A stretch of 64,000 nucleotides of DNA from Xanthomonas sacchari (GTDB lineage: Bacteria; Pseudomonadota; Gammaproteobacteria; Xanthomonadales; Xanthomonadaceae), in contig NZ_CP132343.1 in the NCBI RefSeq assembly GCF_040529065.1, forward strand, positions 3,100,001 through 3,164,000, written 5' to 3'. Made by a program: the position numbers and the translations under genes. The notes beneath the pieces were generated by a model. The model was not told the origin of the DNA. It was given only the letters and a program-made list of their open reading frames with translations, and searched no databases. Below are positions 6,942 to 15,584 of this stretch, one piece after another. Every line of letters starts with the position of its first letter. Position 1 is the stretch's first letter.

Positions 6942-8840
6942 TCAACCGTCCAGCTCGCTCCACCGCGCATACGCCGCATCCAAGTCGGCTTGCGCTTGGC
7001 TCAGCGCCTGGGTGTGCGCGTTCACCGCGGCCGCGTCGCGCTGGTAGAACGCCGGATCGGTCATCGCCTCGGTCAGCGCCGCGACCTGCTGTTCCAGCGC
7101 TTCGATCCGCGCCGGCAACTGTTCCAGTTCGCGCGCGTCCTTGTAGCTGAGCTTGCGCTTGGCCGGCGCGGGCGCAGGGGCCTCTGTAGTCGCCGCCACC
7201 GGCGCGGTCGCCGCGGCGGTAGCCGAGGCCTTCGCCACCGCCATCGCGCTGACCGGCACCGCCGGGCGCTGGCGCACCCAGTCGCTGTAGCCGCCGACGT
7301 ATTCGCCGATGCGGCCATCGCCTTCCATGACCATGGTCGAGGTGACCACGTTGTCGATGAAGTCGCGGTCGTGGCTGACCAGCAACAGCGTGCCGCTGTA
7401 GTCGCCGAGCAGTTCTTCCAGCAGCTCCAGGGTTTCCACGTCCAAATCGTTGGTCGGTTCGTCCATCACCAGCAGGTTGGACGGCTGCGCGAACAGCCGC
7501 GCCAGCAGCAGGCGGTTGCGCTCGCCGCCGGACAGGCGGGTGATCGGCGCGCGTGCGCGCTCGGGGGTGAACAGGAAGTCCTGCAGGTAGGCATGCACGT
7601 GCTTGCGCTTGCCGTTGATCTCGATGAAGTCGCGGCCCTCGGCCACGTTCTCGATCGCGCTCCAGTCCTCGCGCAGCGTGGCGCGGTACTGGTCGAAGTA
7701 CGCCACCTGCAGATTGGTGCCGGCACGCACTTCGCCGCCGTCCGGGGGCAGTTCTCCCAGCAGCAGCTTCAGCAGCGTGGTCTTGCCGCTGCCGTTGGGG
7801 CCGATCAGGCCGATGCGGTCGCCGCGCAGGATGGTGGTGGAGAAGTCGCGCACCATGCTGCGCGCGCCGAAGGCGAAGCTCAGGTCCTTGGCCTCGATCA
7901 CCTTCTTGCCGGAGGACTCGCCCTGCGCGGCCTCCATGCGCACGTTGCCGCCGAGTTCGCGGCGCTGGGTGCGCTCGCGGCGCATCGCCTCCAGCCGCCG
8001 CACCCGGCCCTCGTCGCGGGTGCGCCGGGCCTTGATGCCCTGGCGGATCCACACTTCTTCCTGCGCCAGCAGCTTGTCGAAGCGCGCGTTCTCCTGCGCC
8101 TGCGCATTGAGCCGCTCCTCGCGGCGGCGCTCGTAGTTGGCCCAGTCGCCCGGCCAACTGCTGACCTGGCCGCGGTCGATCTCGACGATGCGCGTGGCCA
8201 GGGCACGCAGGAAACGCCGGTCGTGGGTCACGAACACCACGCTGCCGTTCCAGCCCTTGAGGAAACCTTCCAGCCAGTCGATGGCCTCGATGTCGAGGTG
8301 GTTGGTGGGCTCGTCCAGCAACAACAGGTCCGGCGCCGACACCAGCGCGCGCGCCAGCAGCACGCGGCGCTTCATGCCGCCGGACAGCCGCGCGAATTCG
8401 GCGTCGCCGTCCAGCTCCAGGCGGGTCAGGGTCTCGCTGACCCGCTGGTCCAGCGCCCAGCCATTGGCGCCATCGATCTTGGATTGCACCGCGCCCAGCG
8501 CATCGCCGTCGAATTCGGCGGCATGGCTGAGCCGATGGAACTCGGCCAGCCAATGGCCGAGTTCGCCCAGGCCGTCGGCCACCACGTCGAACACGCTGCC
8601 GGCGGCGCCGTGCGGCACCTCCTGTTCCAGCCGGGCGATGCGCACGCCCTGCTGCACGCGGACCTCGCCGTCGTCGGGCTTGAGCTCGCCGGCGATGAGT
8701 TTCATCAGAGTGGATTTGCCGGCGCCGTTGCGGCCGATCAGGGCGATCCGCTCGCCCGGCTCGATCGACAGGTCGGTCTTTTCCAGCAACAAGGGACCGC
8801 CGACGCTGTAGTCGAGGTTCTGCAGAGTGATAAGAGGCAT
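6942..8840 (-). CDS. uup: ABC-F family ATPase Uup
   Basis: A 632-residue soluble protein with two ABC ATPase domains and no membrane segments. Domain 1 (about 1-250) has Walker A GRNGAGKST, signature LSGGMKRR and Walker B LLLLDEPTNHLD. Domain 2 (about 305-525) has GPNGSGKTT, LSGGERNRLLLARL and LLVMDEPTNDLD. The inter-domain linker is rich in Arg. The C-terminal coiled coil (about 555-630, ELEQLPARIEALEQQVAALT) is typical of Uup, which binds branched DNA and ribosomes. The start MPLITLQNLDYSVGG at 8840 has no Shine-Dalgarno, but TACAAT lies 6 bp upstream, which suggests a leaderless mRNA. Confidence 0.93.
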   Translation of the reverse strand: MPLITLQNLDYSVGGPLLLEKTDLSIEPGERIALIGRNGAGKSTLMKLIAGELKPDDGEVRVQQGVRIARLEQEVPHGAAGSVFDVVADGLGELGHWLAEFHRLSHAAEFDGDALGAVQSKIDGANGWALDQRVSETLTRLELDGDAEFARLSGGMKRRVLLARALVSAPDLLLLDEPTNHLDIEAIDWLEGFLKGWNGSVVFVTHDRRFLRALATRIVEIDRGQVSSWPGDWANYERRREERLNAQAQENARFDKLLAQEEVWIRQGIKARRTRDEGRVRRLEAMRRERTQRRELGGNVRMEAAQGESSGKKVIEAKDLSFAFGARSMVRDFSTTILRGDRIGLIGPNGSGKTTLLKLLLGELPPDGGEVRAGTNLQVAYFDQYRATLREDWSAIENVAEGRDFIEINGKRKHVHAYLQDFLFTPERARAPITRLSGGERNRLLLARLFAQPSNLLVMDEPTNDLDVETLELLEELLGDYSGTLLLVSHDRDFIDNVVTSTMVMEGDGRIGEYVGGYSDWVRQRPAVPVSAMAVAKASATAAATAPVAATTEAPAPAPAKRKLSYKDARELEQLPARIEALEQQVAALTEAMTDPAFYQRDAAAVNAHTQALSQAQADLDAAYARWSELDG

Positions 8841-8979
8841 CGCGCTATTGTACGTGGATGCGCCCTGCGCCGACGCCGACTGCCGCGCCCACCCTGCACC
8901 TGGACCTTGCCCGTTTGTTCGCCATGCCCTCATGCCCTGGCCGCCGCGCTGCGGCCGCCTGCCCGCGCCCGACGCTGCA

Positions 8980-9669
8980 ATGACGGCACTCGTCATCCTG
9001 CCCGGCCTGGACGGCACCAGCGAACTGCTCGGCGACTTCGTCGCCGAAGCCCGGCGGCGCTTCGCGCAGGTGACGGTGGTGACCTATCCGCGCGACCGAC
9101 TGGCCTCGTACGCGGAACTGGAGCAGTTGGCACGGCAATCGCTGCCGCAGCAGCGCTTCGTCCTGCTCGGCGAATCGTTCTCCGGGCCCGTCGCCGTGTC
9201 GCTTGCGGCGCAGCGCCCCGCCGGGCTGGCTGGCCTGGTCCTGTCCACCACTTTTGCCCGCAACCCTGTCCCGGCACTGGCACCGTTCGCGACGCTGGCG
9301 CGCTTCGCACCGGCACATCGCCTGCCCACCGCCGCATTGCGCTGGTCGCTGCTCGGCCGCTGGTCCACGCCGGCGCTGGAGACGCAACTGGCACGCACGC
9401 TGCGCGGCATCGCCCCTGCGGTACTGCGCGATCGCGCGGCCTCCGCCCTGCGCGTGGACGTCAGCGCCCGCCTGGCCGACATCGCCGTGCCGACGCTGTA
9501 CCTGCGCGCCAGCCACGACCGGCTGATGCATCGCACGGCCGGTGCCACGATCCTCGCCGGCATTGCCGGCGCCCGCTGCGTCGAGTTGCCCGGTCCGCAC
9601 CTGCTGCTGCAGACCGCCCCTGCTGCAAGCACGCGCGCCATCGCCGATTGGCTGACCACGGTGGGCTGA
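8980..9669 (+). CDS. Alpha/beta-hydrolase fold protein
   Basis: A 229-residue hydrolase of unknown substrate. The nucleophile elbow is GESFSGP (Ser near residue 66), a likely acid residue is in ASHDRLM, and the catalytic His is in LPGPHLLLQ close to the C terminus, so the triad is complete. There is no signal peptide from the chosen ATG at 8980, so it should be cytoplasmic. Longer in-frame starts upstream (for example near 8932) would add low-complexity residues and are less likely. It is divergent from uup. Confidence 0.8.
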   Translation: MTALVILPGLDGTSELLGDFVAEARRRFAQVTVVTYPRDRLASYAELEQLARQSLPQQRFVLLGESFSGPVAVSLAAQRPAGLAGLVLSTTFARNPVPALAPFATLARFAPAHRLPTAALRWSLLGRWSTPALETQLARTLRGIAPAVLRDRAASALRVDVSARLADIAVPTLYLRASHDRLMHRTAGATILAGIAGARCVELPGPHLLLQTAPAASTRAIADWLTTVG

Positions 9670-9751
9670 GCGGGCGCCCGCCTGTCGAACCGATGCAGAT
9701 GCAGTCTCCTTTGGTCTGCAACTAGACCTACGAGGTTCAGAGATACGCCCG

Positions 9752-9776
9752 TCGCGGCTGAAGCCGCTCCTACGAC
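9752..9776. repeat. REP-like half-site, intact target-type sequence
   Basis: gtcgcggctgaagccgct continues as cctacgacg. This copy shows what the IS-interrupted repeat looks like when whole: gccgCTcctac spans the CT core used by the insertion sequence. Confidence 0.75.
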
Positions 9777-9820
9777 GCGCAACGGGCAGTCCGCGATGCT
9801 CAGCGCTCGCGCAGACCCTA

Positions 9821-9854
9821 CCCAATCCCGAATCCCCACTCCCGAATCCCCGCC
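9821..9854. repeat. Short tandem repeat of the cccgaatcccc family
   Basis: Three tandem near-copies of 'aatccc(c)' units precede dbpA. The same family, in either orientation, occurs at 19278-19310, 23638-23666, 23735-23765 and 25900-25928. All copies are intergenic. Confidence 0.65.
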
Positions 9855-9864
9855 TTCAACCGGC

Positions 9865-9870
9865 TAAAAT
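9865..9870 (+). promoter_or_regulatory. -10 element giving a probably leaderless dbpA transcript
   Basis: TAAAAT matches the -10 consensus at five of six positions and ends 5 nt before the dbpA ATG, so transcription should begin at or next to the start codon. There is no Shine-Dalgarno sequence. A convincing -35 was not seen, because the position falls in the tandem repeat. Confidence 0.4.
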
Positions 9871-9875
9871 GCCGC

Positions 9876-11252
9876 ATGACCGACTTCGCCACCCTCTCCC
9901 TCTCCCCGGCGCTCGCGCCCGGCATCGACGCCCTCGGCTACACCCGCATGACCCCGGTGCAGGCGCAGAGCCTGCCGCCGATCCTGGCCGGCCAGGACGT
10001 CATCGTGCAGGCGCCCACCGGCAGCGGCAAAACCGCGGCGTTCGGCCTGGGCCTGCTGCACAAGCTGGATCCGGCGCTGAGCCGCGCGCAGGCGCTGGTG
10101 CTGTGCCCGACCCGCGAACTGGCCGACCAGGTCGGCAAGCAGTTGCGCAAGCTGGCCACCGGCATTCCCAACATGAAACTGGTGGTGCTGACCGGCGGCA
10201 TGCCGCTGGCGCCGCAACTGGCCTCGCTGGAGGCGCACGACCCGCAGGTGGTGGTCGGTACGCCCGGCCGCATCCAGGAACTGGCGCGCAAGCGCGCGCT
10301 GCACCTGGGCGGGGTGCGCACGCTGGTGCTGGACGAGGCCGACCGCATGCTCGACATGGGCTTCGAGGAGCCGATCCGCGAAATCGCCAGCCGTTGCGAC
10401 AAGCACCGGCAGAGCCTGCTGTTCTCGGCCACCTTCCCCGAGGAAATTCGCGCGTTGGCGCGCGACCTGCTCAAGGAACCGGTGGAAATCACCGTCGAAG
10501 GCGCCGACAGCGCGCCGGAGATCGACCAGCAGTTCTTCGAGGTCGACCCGACCTACCGGCAGAAGGCGGTGGCAGGCCTGCTGCTGCGCTTCACCCCCGA
10601 GTCCAGCGTGGTGTTCTGCAATACGCGCAAGGAGGTCGACGAAGTCGCCGGATCGCTGCAGCAGTTCGGCTTCTCCGCGCTGGCGCTGCATGGCGACATG
10701 GAACAGCGCGACCGCGACGAGGTGCTGGTGCGCTTCGTCAACCGCAGCTGCAATGTGCTGGTCGCCAGCGACGTGGCCGCGCGCGGGCTGGACGTGGAAG
10801 ACCTGGCGGCGGTGATCAACTACGAACTGCCGACCGACACCGAGACCTACCGTCACCGCATCGGCCGCACCGGGCGCGCCGGCAAGCATGGCCTGGCCCT
10901 GAGCCTGGTGGCGCCGCGCGAGACCGCGCGCGCGCAGGCGCTGGAAACCGAGCAGGGCCAGCCGCTGCGCTGGTCGCGCGCGCCGCTGGCCACCGCACGG
11001 CCGGCGCAGTTGCCCCAGGCGGCGATGGTCACCCTGCGCATCGACGGCGGCAAGACCGACAAGCTGCGTCCCGGCGACATCCTCGGCGCGCTGACCGGCG
11101 ATGCCGGGCTGTCCGGCGCGGCGATCGGCAAGATCGCCATCTACCCCACCCGCTCCTACGTCGCCATCGCCCGCGCCCACGCCGGGAAGGCGCTGGCGCA
11201 GCTGCAGGCCGGCAAGATCAAGGGCCGCCGCTTCCGGGTCGCCAAGCTGTGA
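9876..11252 (+). CDS. dbpA: ATP-dependent RNA helicase DbpA
   Basis: A 458-residue DEAD-box helicase that helps assemble the 50S ribosomal subunit by acting on 23S rRNA. The motifs run in order: Q motif (YTRMTPVQAQ), motif I PTGSGKTAAF, Ia PTRELADQ, motif II DEAD in LVLDEADRMLDMGF, motif III SAT, and motif VI HRIGRTGRAG. The C-terminal ~75 residues (about 383-458, VTLRIDGGKTDKLRPGDILG to FRVAKL) form the DbpA RNA-binding domain that sets it apart from other DEAD-box proteins and recognises hairpin 92 of 23S rRNA. It overlaps the next gene by 4 nt. Confidence 0.95.
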   Translation: MTDFATLSLSPALAPGIDALGYTRMTPVQAQSLPPILAGQDVIVQAPTGSGKTAAFGLGLLHKLDPALSRAQALVLCPTRELADQVGKQLRKLATGIPNMKLVVLTGGMPLAPQLASLEAHDPQVVVGTPGRIQELARKRALHLGGVRTLVLDEADRMLDMGFEEPIREIASRCDKHRQSLLFSATFPEEIRALARDLLKEPVEITVEGADSAPEIDQQFFEVDPTYRQKAVAGLLLRFTPESSVVFCNTRKEVDEVAGSLQQFGFSALALHGDMEQRDRDEVLVRFVNRSCNVLVASDVAARGLDVEDLAAVINYELPTDTETYRHRIGRTGRAGKHGLALSLVAPRETARAQALETEQGQPLRWSRAPLATARPAQLPQAAMVTLRIDGGKTDKLRPGDILGALTGDAGLSGAAIGKIAIYPTRSYVAIARAHAGKALAQLQAGKIKGRRFRVAKL

Positions 11253-11767
11253 GAGCGGCGCAGCAGGTCCTGGCGTCGCTGCAGCCGGACGAGGAGGGCA
11301 ACCTGTGGAGCGAGGCGGTGCCGGTCCCGTGGATGCGCGGCAGCTGCTGCTTCGTGCTGGTGGGCTGCGAGGCTGGCGACGTTCCGGCCGACGCGGCGCC
11401 CGCCATCGAGACCTTCCTGCAGCTCGATGCCGCGGTCTTCGACTCGGCGGCGCCGCACGTGTTCGCCTACTACCGGCACACGCAGGCGCTGTGCGCCAAA
11501 TACGGATGGCCTTCGCCGGACATCGCCGGCCCCACCGAGGTGTGGGCGCACGTGCAGTTCGGCAGCGAGGCGTATGTTGACCGCCATCGCGACGGCCGCC
11601 TGCGCATCAGCCTGGAATGCAACTGCGACTGGGAAACGGAACACGGACTGCAGCTGGTGTTCGCCGACGACGGGCGGATCTGCAAGGTCGGTCCGTTCGA
11701 TGGCCAGCTGAGCCACGCCGCCGCGCATGCCGACCCGGCGCTGGAGGACGTGATCTACCCGCATTGA
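11249..11767 (+). CDS. Small hypothetical protein translationally coupled to dbpA (DUF6985-like)
   Basis: A 172-residue soluble protein with no signal peptide or membrane segment. The start is a GTG inside the GTGA overlap with the dbpA stop; no ATG is available in frame until much later. The C-terminal half carries SLECNCDWETEHGLQLVF followed by DG...VGPFDGQLSH, which I recall from the DUF6985 family, though I could not confirm this. Its role is unknown. The overlap suggests it is made whenever DbpA is made. Confidence 0.65.
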   Translation: MRAAQQVLASLQPDEEGNLWSEAVPVPWMRGSCCFVLVGCEAGDVPADAAPAIETFLQLDAAVFDSAAPHVFAYYRHTQALCAKYGWPSPDIAGPTEVWAHVQFGSEAYVDRHRDGRLRISLECNCDWETEHGLQLVFADDGRICKVGPFDGQLSHAAAHADPALEDVIYPH

Positions 11768-11814
11768 GCCGCCCGTCGCGGGCACCGCGATCCCGGCTTC
11801 GCCCATGCGTGGCG

Positions 11815-12372
11815 TCAGTAACGCAGCGGCGCGGTGAGCGGAATGTCCGCCGGCCAGCGCGCCCGCGCGCCGAGCCCGGCCAATTCCACCAGCACCGTCG
11901 CCGCGACCACCTCGGCGCCCATCCGCTGCGCCAGCGCCAGCGCCGCCAGCAGGGTGCCGCCGGTGGCCAGCACGTCGTCGACCAGCAGCACGCGCATGCC
12001 CGGCTGCAGCGCATCGGCATGGATCTCGATGCGGTCGCGGCCGTACTCCAGGCCGTAATCCTGGGCCAGGGTCTGCGCCGGCAGCTTGCCGGGCTTGCGC
12101 ACCGGCACGAACCCGGTGCGCAGTTCGTGCGCCAGCGGCGCGCCGAGGATGAAGCCACGCGCCTCGATGCCCAGCACCGCGTCCAGCGGGGTGCCGCGCC
12201 AGGGCTGGGCCAGCGCATCCACGGCAGATGCGAAATCCGGGCCGTCGGCGAGCAGCGGGGTGATGTCCTTGAACACGATGCCCGGCTTCGGGAAATCGGC
12301 GATATCGCGGATGCGGTCGGACCAATGGGCTGGCGCGTCGCTGGGCGCGCCGCAACAGGAGGAATCGTTCAT
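11815..12372 (-). CDS. apt: Adenine phosphoribosyltransferase
   Basis: A 185-residue purine salvage enzyme that joins adenine to PRPP to give AMP. The PRPP-binding signature is [13 protein letters not shown] (about 121-133). The N-terminal adenine-binding region includes [15 protein letters not shown], and the dimer-loop segment [10 protein letters not shown] is also present. The start at 12372 ([10 protein letters not shown]) gives a normal length; an in-frame ATG 10 codons upstream is possible. The gene converges on the small dbpA-linked gene and is followed on the same strand by nothing closely coupled. Confidence 0.95.
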   Translation of the reverse strand: MNDSSCCGAPSDAPAHWSDRIRDIADFPKPGIVFKDITPLLADGPDFASAVDALAQPWRGTPLDAVLGIEARGFILGAPLAHELRTGFVPVRKPGKLPAQTLAQDYGLEYGRDRIEIHADALQPGMRVLLVDDVLATGGTLLAALALAQRMGAEVVAATVLVELAGLGARARWPADIPLTAPLRY

Positions 12373-12455
12373 CGCGCGGTCGTATGGCGTGGGGAACCGC
12401 AAAGTCTAGTCGCAAGGCGGCACCGCGTCGCGGGGCCGCCTCGTCGGTCTACGGC

Positions 12456-15400
12456 TTACGCCGCTGCAGCACTCGCGTCCTGCTGCGCCGGACCGTGAAA
12501 CAGACGGCGCACCAATACGAAGAACAGCGGCACCAGCAACACCGCCAGCGCGGTGCCGGTGACCATACCGCCGATCACGCACACGCCGATCTCGCGGCGG
12601 CTGGAGGCGCCGGCGCCGGTCGACAGCGCCAGCGGCAGCACGCCGGCCACGAACGCCAGCGAGGTCATCACGATCGGCCGCAGGCGCAGCCGCGCGCCTT
12701 CCAGCGTCGCCTCCAGCAAGGGCATGCCCGCGCGCTGCCGCGCCTCGGCGAACTCGACGATCAGGATCGCGTTCTTCGCCGACAGGCCGATCGTGGTCAG
12801 CAGGCCGACCTGGAAATAGATGTCGTTGACGAACCCGGCCAGCGTGGTCGCCAGCACCGTGCCGACCACGCCCAGCGGGATCACCAGCAGCACCGCCACC
12901 GGGATCGACCAGCTCTCGTACAGCGCCGCCAGGCACAGGAAAATGAACAGGATCGAGGCCGTGTACAGCCACAGCGTCTGGTTGCTGGACAACTGCTCCT
13001 GGTAGGACAACCCGCTCCACTGCAGGTCGAAGCCGTCCTGCTTGGCCACGATCGCCTGCATCCGCTGCATCGCCTCGCCGGAACTGCTGCCGGCCGCCGC
13101 GCCGCCCTGGATCTGCGATGCCGGCAAGCCGTTGAAGCGCTGCTGCAGCTGCGGGCCGCGGGTCCAGTGGGTGCTGGCGAAACTGGCGAACGGCGCCATC
13201 TGCCCGCCGCTGCCGCGCACGTACCACTGCGCGATGTCCTCCGGCAGCGCGCGGTACGGCGCATCGCCCTGCACGTACACGCGCTTGACCCGGCCGCGGT
13301 CGATGAAATCGTTGACGTAGCTGCCGCCCCAGGCGGTGGCCAGGGTCGCGTTGATGTCGCTCTGCGCCAGGCCCAGCGCGCTGGCCTGGGCGTGGTCGAT
13401 GTCCACTTGCAACTGTGCCTTGTCGCCCAGGCCGTTGAGCCGCACCGCGGTCAGCTGCGGATCGTCGCCGGCCTCCTTGAGCACCTGCTGCTGCGCCTTC
13501 AGCAGCGCCGCGCGGCCGGCGCCGTCGCTGTCGCGGATCCACAGCTCGAAGCCGCTGGACTGGCCCAGGCCGCGCACCGCCGGCGGCGACAGCACGCTGA
13601 TCTTGGCGTCGCTGACCCCGCGGAAATGCGCGTTGGCGCGGTCGATGATGGCCTGCGCGGTGTTGTCGCGGTTGCGCTCGCCCCAGGGCGTGAGCGCCAC
13701 GAAGGCCTGGCCGGCGTTCTGCCCGGTGCCGGCGTTGTTGCGGCCCACCACCATGAAGATCGCGGTGAGATTGGCCTTCTCGTGGGTCATGAAGTAGTCG
13801 CTGATACGCTCGCCCAGGGCCTGGGTCTTGGCCAGCGGCGTGCCTTCCGGCGTGGTGAACTGGATCTGCACCTGGCCCTGGTCCTCCACCGGCAGGAAGC
13901 CGGTGGGCATGCGCATGTACAGCACCACCATCGCCAGCGCCACCAGCGCATACAGCGCCAGCCAGCGCCGCGGCCGCTGCAGCACGCCGCCGAGGCGACG
14001 CTGGTAGGCCTGCTGGCCGCGCTCGACGCTGCGGTTGAACCACTGGAAGAAGCGGCCGAGCTTGCGCTCCTGTTCCACCGGCTTGAGCAGGGTCGCGCAC
14101 AGCGCCGGGGTCAGGGTCAGCGCGACCAGCGCCGACAGCGCCATCGCCGAGGCGATGGTGATCGAGAACTGCCGGTAGATGATGCCGGTGGAGCCGCCGA
14201 AGAACGCCATCGGCAGGAACACCGCGCCCAGCACCACGGTGATGCCGATCAGCGCGCCGGTGATCTCGGCCATCGAGCGCTCGGTGGCCTCGCGCGGCGG
14301 CAGGTGTTCCTCGTGCATGATCCGCTCGACGTTCTCCACCACCACGATGGCATCGTCGACCAGCAGGCCGATCGCCAGCACCATCGCGAACAGGGTCAGC
14401 GTGTTGATGGTGAAACCGGCCGCGGCGAGGATACCGAAGGTGCCCAGCAGCACCACCGGCACGGTGATCGCCGGGATCAGCGTGGCGCGCCAGTTCTGCA
14501 GGAACAGGAACATCACCACCACCACCAGCACGATCGCCTCGGCCAGGGTGTGCACCACGTTCTCGATCGAGATCCGCACGAACGGCGTGCTGTCGCGCGG
14601 ATAGGCCACGTCCAGGCCCGGCGGGAAGGTCGGCTTGAGCCGCTCGATGGTGGCGTGGATCGCATCGGAGGTGGCGATCGCATTGGCGCCGGCCGACAGC
14701 GTCACCGAGAAGCCCGACGCCGGGTGGCCGTTGAGCGTGGCGTTGTTCTGGTAGTTCTCCGCACCGATCTCCACCCGCGCCACATCGCCCAGGCGCACGC
14801 TGGAACCGTCCGCGCGCGTGGCCAGGATGATCTGCCGGAACTGCTCGGGGGTCTGCAGCCGCGACTGCGCGGTGACCGTGGCATTGAGCTCCTGCTCGGC
14901 ACCGGTGGGCAGCGCGCCGAGCTCGCCGGCGGTGACCTGGGTGTTCTGCGCCAGGATCGCGCTGCGCACGTCGCCCGGCATCAGTTGGTAGGCATTGAGC
15001 TTGTGCGGGTCCAGCCACACCCGCATCGCGTACTGTGCACCGAACACGTTGATCTCGCCGACGCCGTTGATGCGGCTGATCGGGTCCTGCAGGGTGCTGA
15101 CCAGGTAGTCGGAGATGTCGACGTTGTCCATGCGGTCGGTGCGGTCGTAGATCGCCACCGCCATCAGGCTGTCGCCCTGCGACTTGGCCACGGTCACGCC
15201 CTGCTGCTGCACTTCCTGCGGCAGGCGGTTGAGCGCCTGGTTGACCGCGTTCTGCACCTGCACCTGGGCGATGTCCGGGTTGGCCGCCTGGTCGAAGGTG
15301 ATGCTGATCCGCGCCTGCCCCGACGAGGAACTGGTCGAGGAGAAGTACAGCAGGTGGTCGATGCCCTTGATCTGCTGTTCGATCACCTGGGTGACGCTGT

Positions 15401-15578
15401 CCTCCACGGTCTGCGCCGAGGCGCCGTTGTAGGTGGCGGTGACGTTGACCGAAGGCGGCGCGATGTCCGGGTACTGCTCGATCGGCAGGGTGAACACGGC
15501 GATGGCGCCGGCGGCCATGATGCAGATCGCCAGGACCCAGGCGAAGATCGGGCGGTGGATGAAGAAACGCGGCAGCAT
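12456..15578 (-). CDS. RND multidrug efflux permease (HAE1 family, AcrB/MexB type)
   Basis: A 1040-residue inner-membrane transporter of the hydrophobe/amphiphile efflux-1 type. It starts with TM1 in FFIHRPIFAWVLAICIMA, has a large periplasmic loop, and in TM4 carries the proton-relay aspartates in GLLVDDAIVVVENV. The second half repeats the layout, with GFLPVEDQGQ opening the second periplasmic loop. It is full length, with no breaks. It lies 6 bp after the adaptor gene, so the two form an operon. No outer-membrane channel gene follows, so the pump would share a TolC-like protein encoded elsewhere. Confidence 0.95.
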   Translation of the reverse strand: MLPRFFIHRPIFAWVLAICIMAAGAIAVFTLPIEQYPDIAPPSVNVTATYNGASAQTVEDSVTQVIEQQIKGIDHLLYFSSTSSSSGQARISITFDQAANPDIAQVQVQNAVNQALNRLPQEVQQQGVTVAKSQGDSLMAVAIYDRTDRMDNVDISDYLVSTLQDPISRINGVGEINVFGAQYAMRVWLDPHKLNAYQLMPGDVRSAILAQNTQVTAGELGALPTGAEQELNATVTAQSRLQTPEQFRQIILATRADGSSVRLGDVARVEIGAENYQNNATLNGHPASGFSVTLSAGANAIATSDAIHATIERLKPTFPPGLDVAYPRDSTPFVRISIENVVHTLAEAIVLVVVVMFLFLQNWRATLIPAITVPVVLLGTFGILAAAGFTINTLTLFAMVLAIGLLVDDAIVVVENVERIMHEEHLPPREATERSMAEITGALIGITVVLGAVFLPMAFFGGSTGIIYRQFSITIASAMALSALVALTLTPALCATLLKPVEQERKLGRFFQWFNRSVERGQQAYQRRLGGVLQRPRRWLALYALVALAMVVLYMRMPTGFLPVEDQGQVQIQFTTPEGTPLAKTQALGERISDYFMTHEKANLTAIFMVVGRNNAGTGQNAGQAFVALTPWGERNRDNTAQAIIDRANAHFRGVSDAKISVLSPPAVRGLGQSSGFELWIRDSDGAGRAALLKAQQQVLKEAGDDPQLTAVRLNGLGDKAQLQVDIDHAQASALGLAQSDINATLATAWGGSYVNDFIDRGRVKRVYVQGDAPYRALPEDIAQWYVRGSGGQMAPFASFASTHWTRGPQLQQRFNGLPASQIQGGAAAGSSSGEAMQRMQAIVAKQDGFDLQWSGLSYQEQLSSNQTLWLYTASILFIFLCLAALYESWSIPVAVLLVIPLGVVGTVLATTLAGFVNDIYFQVGLLTTIGLSAKNAILIVEFAEARQRAGMPLLEATLEGARLRLRPIVMTSLAFVAGVLPLALSTGAGASSRREIGVCVIGGMVTGTALAVLLVPLFFVLVRRLFHGPAQQDASAAAA

Positions 15579-15584
15579 GCCGGC

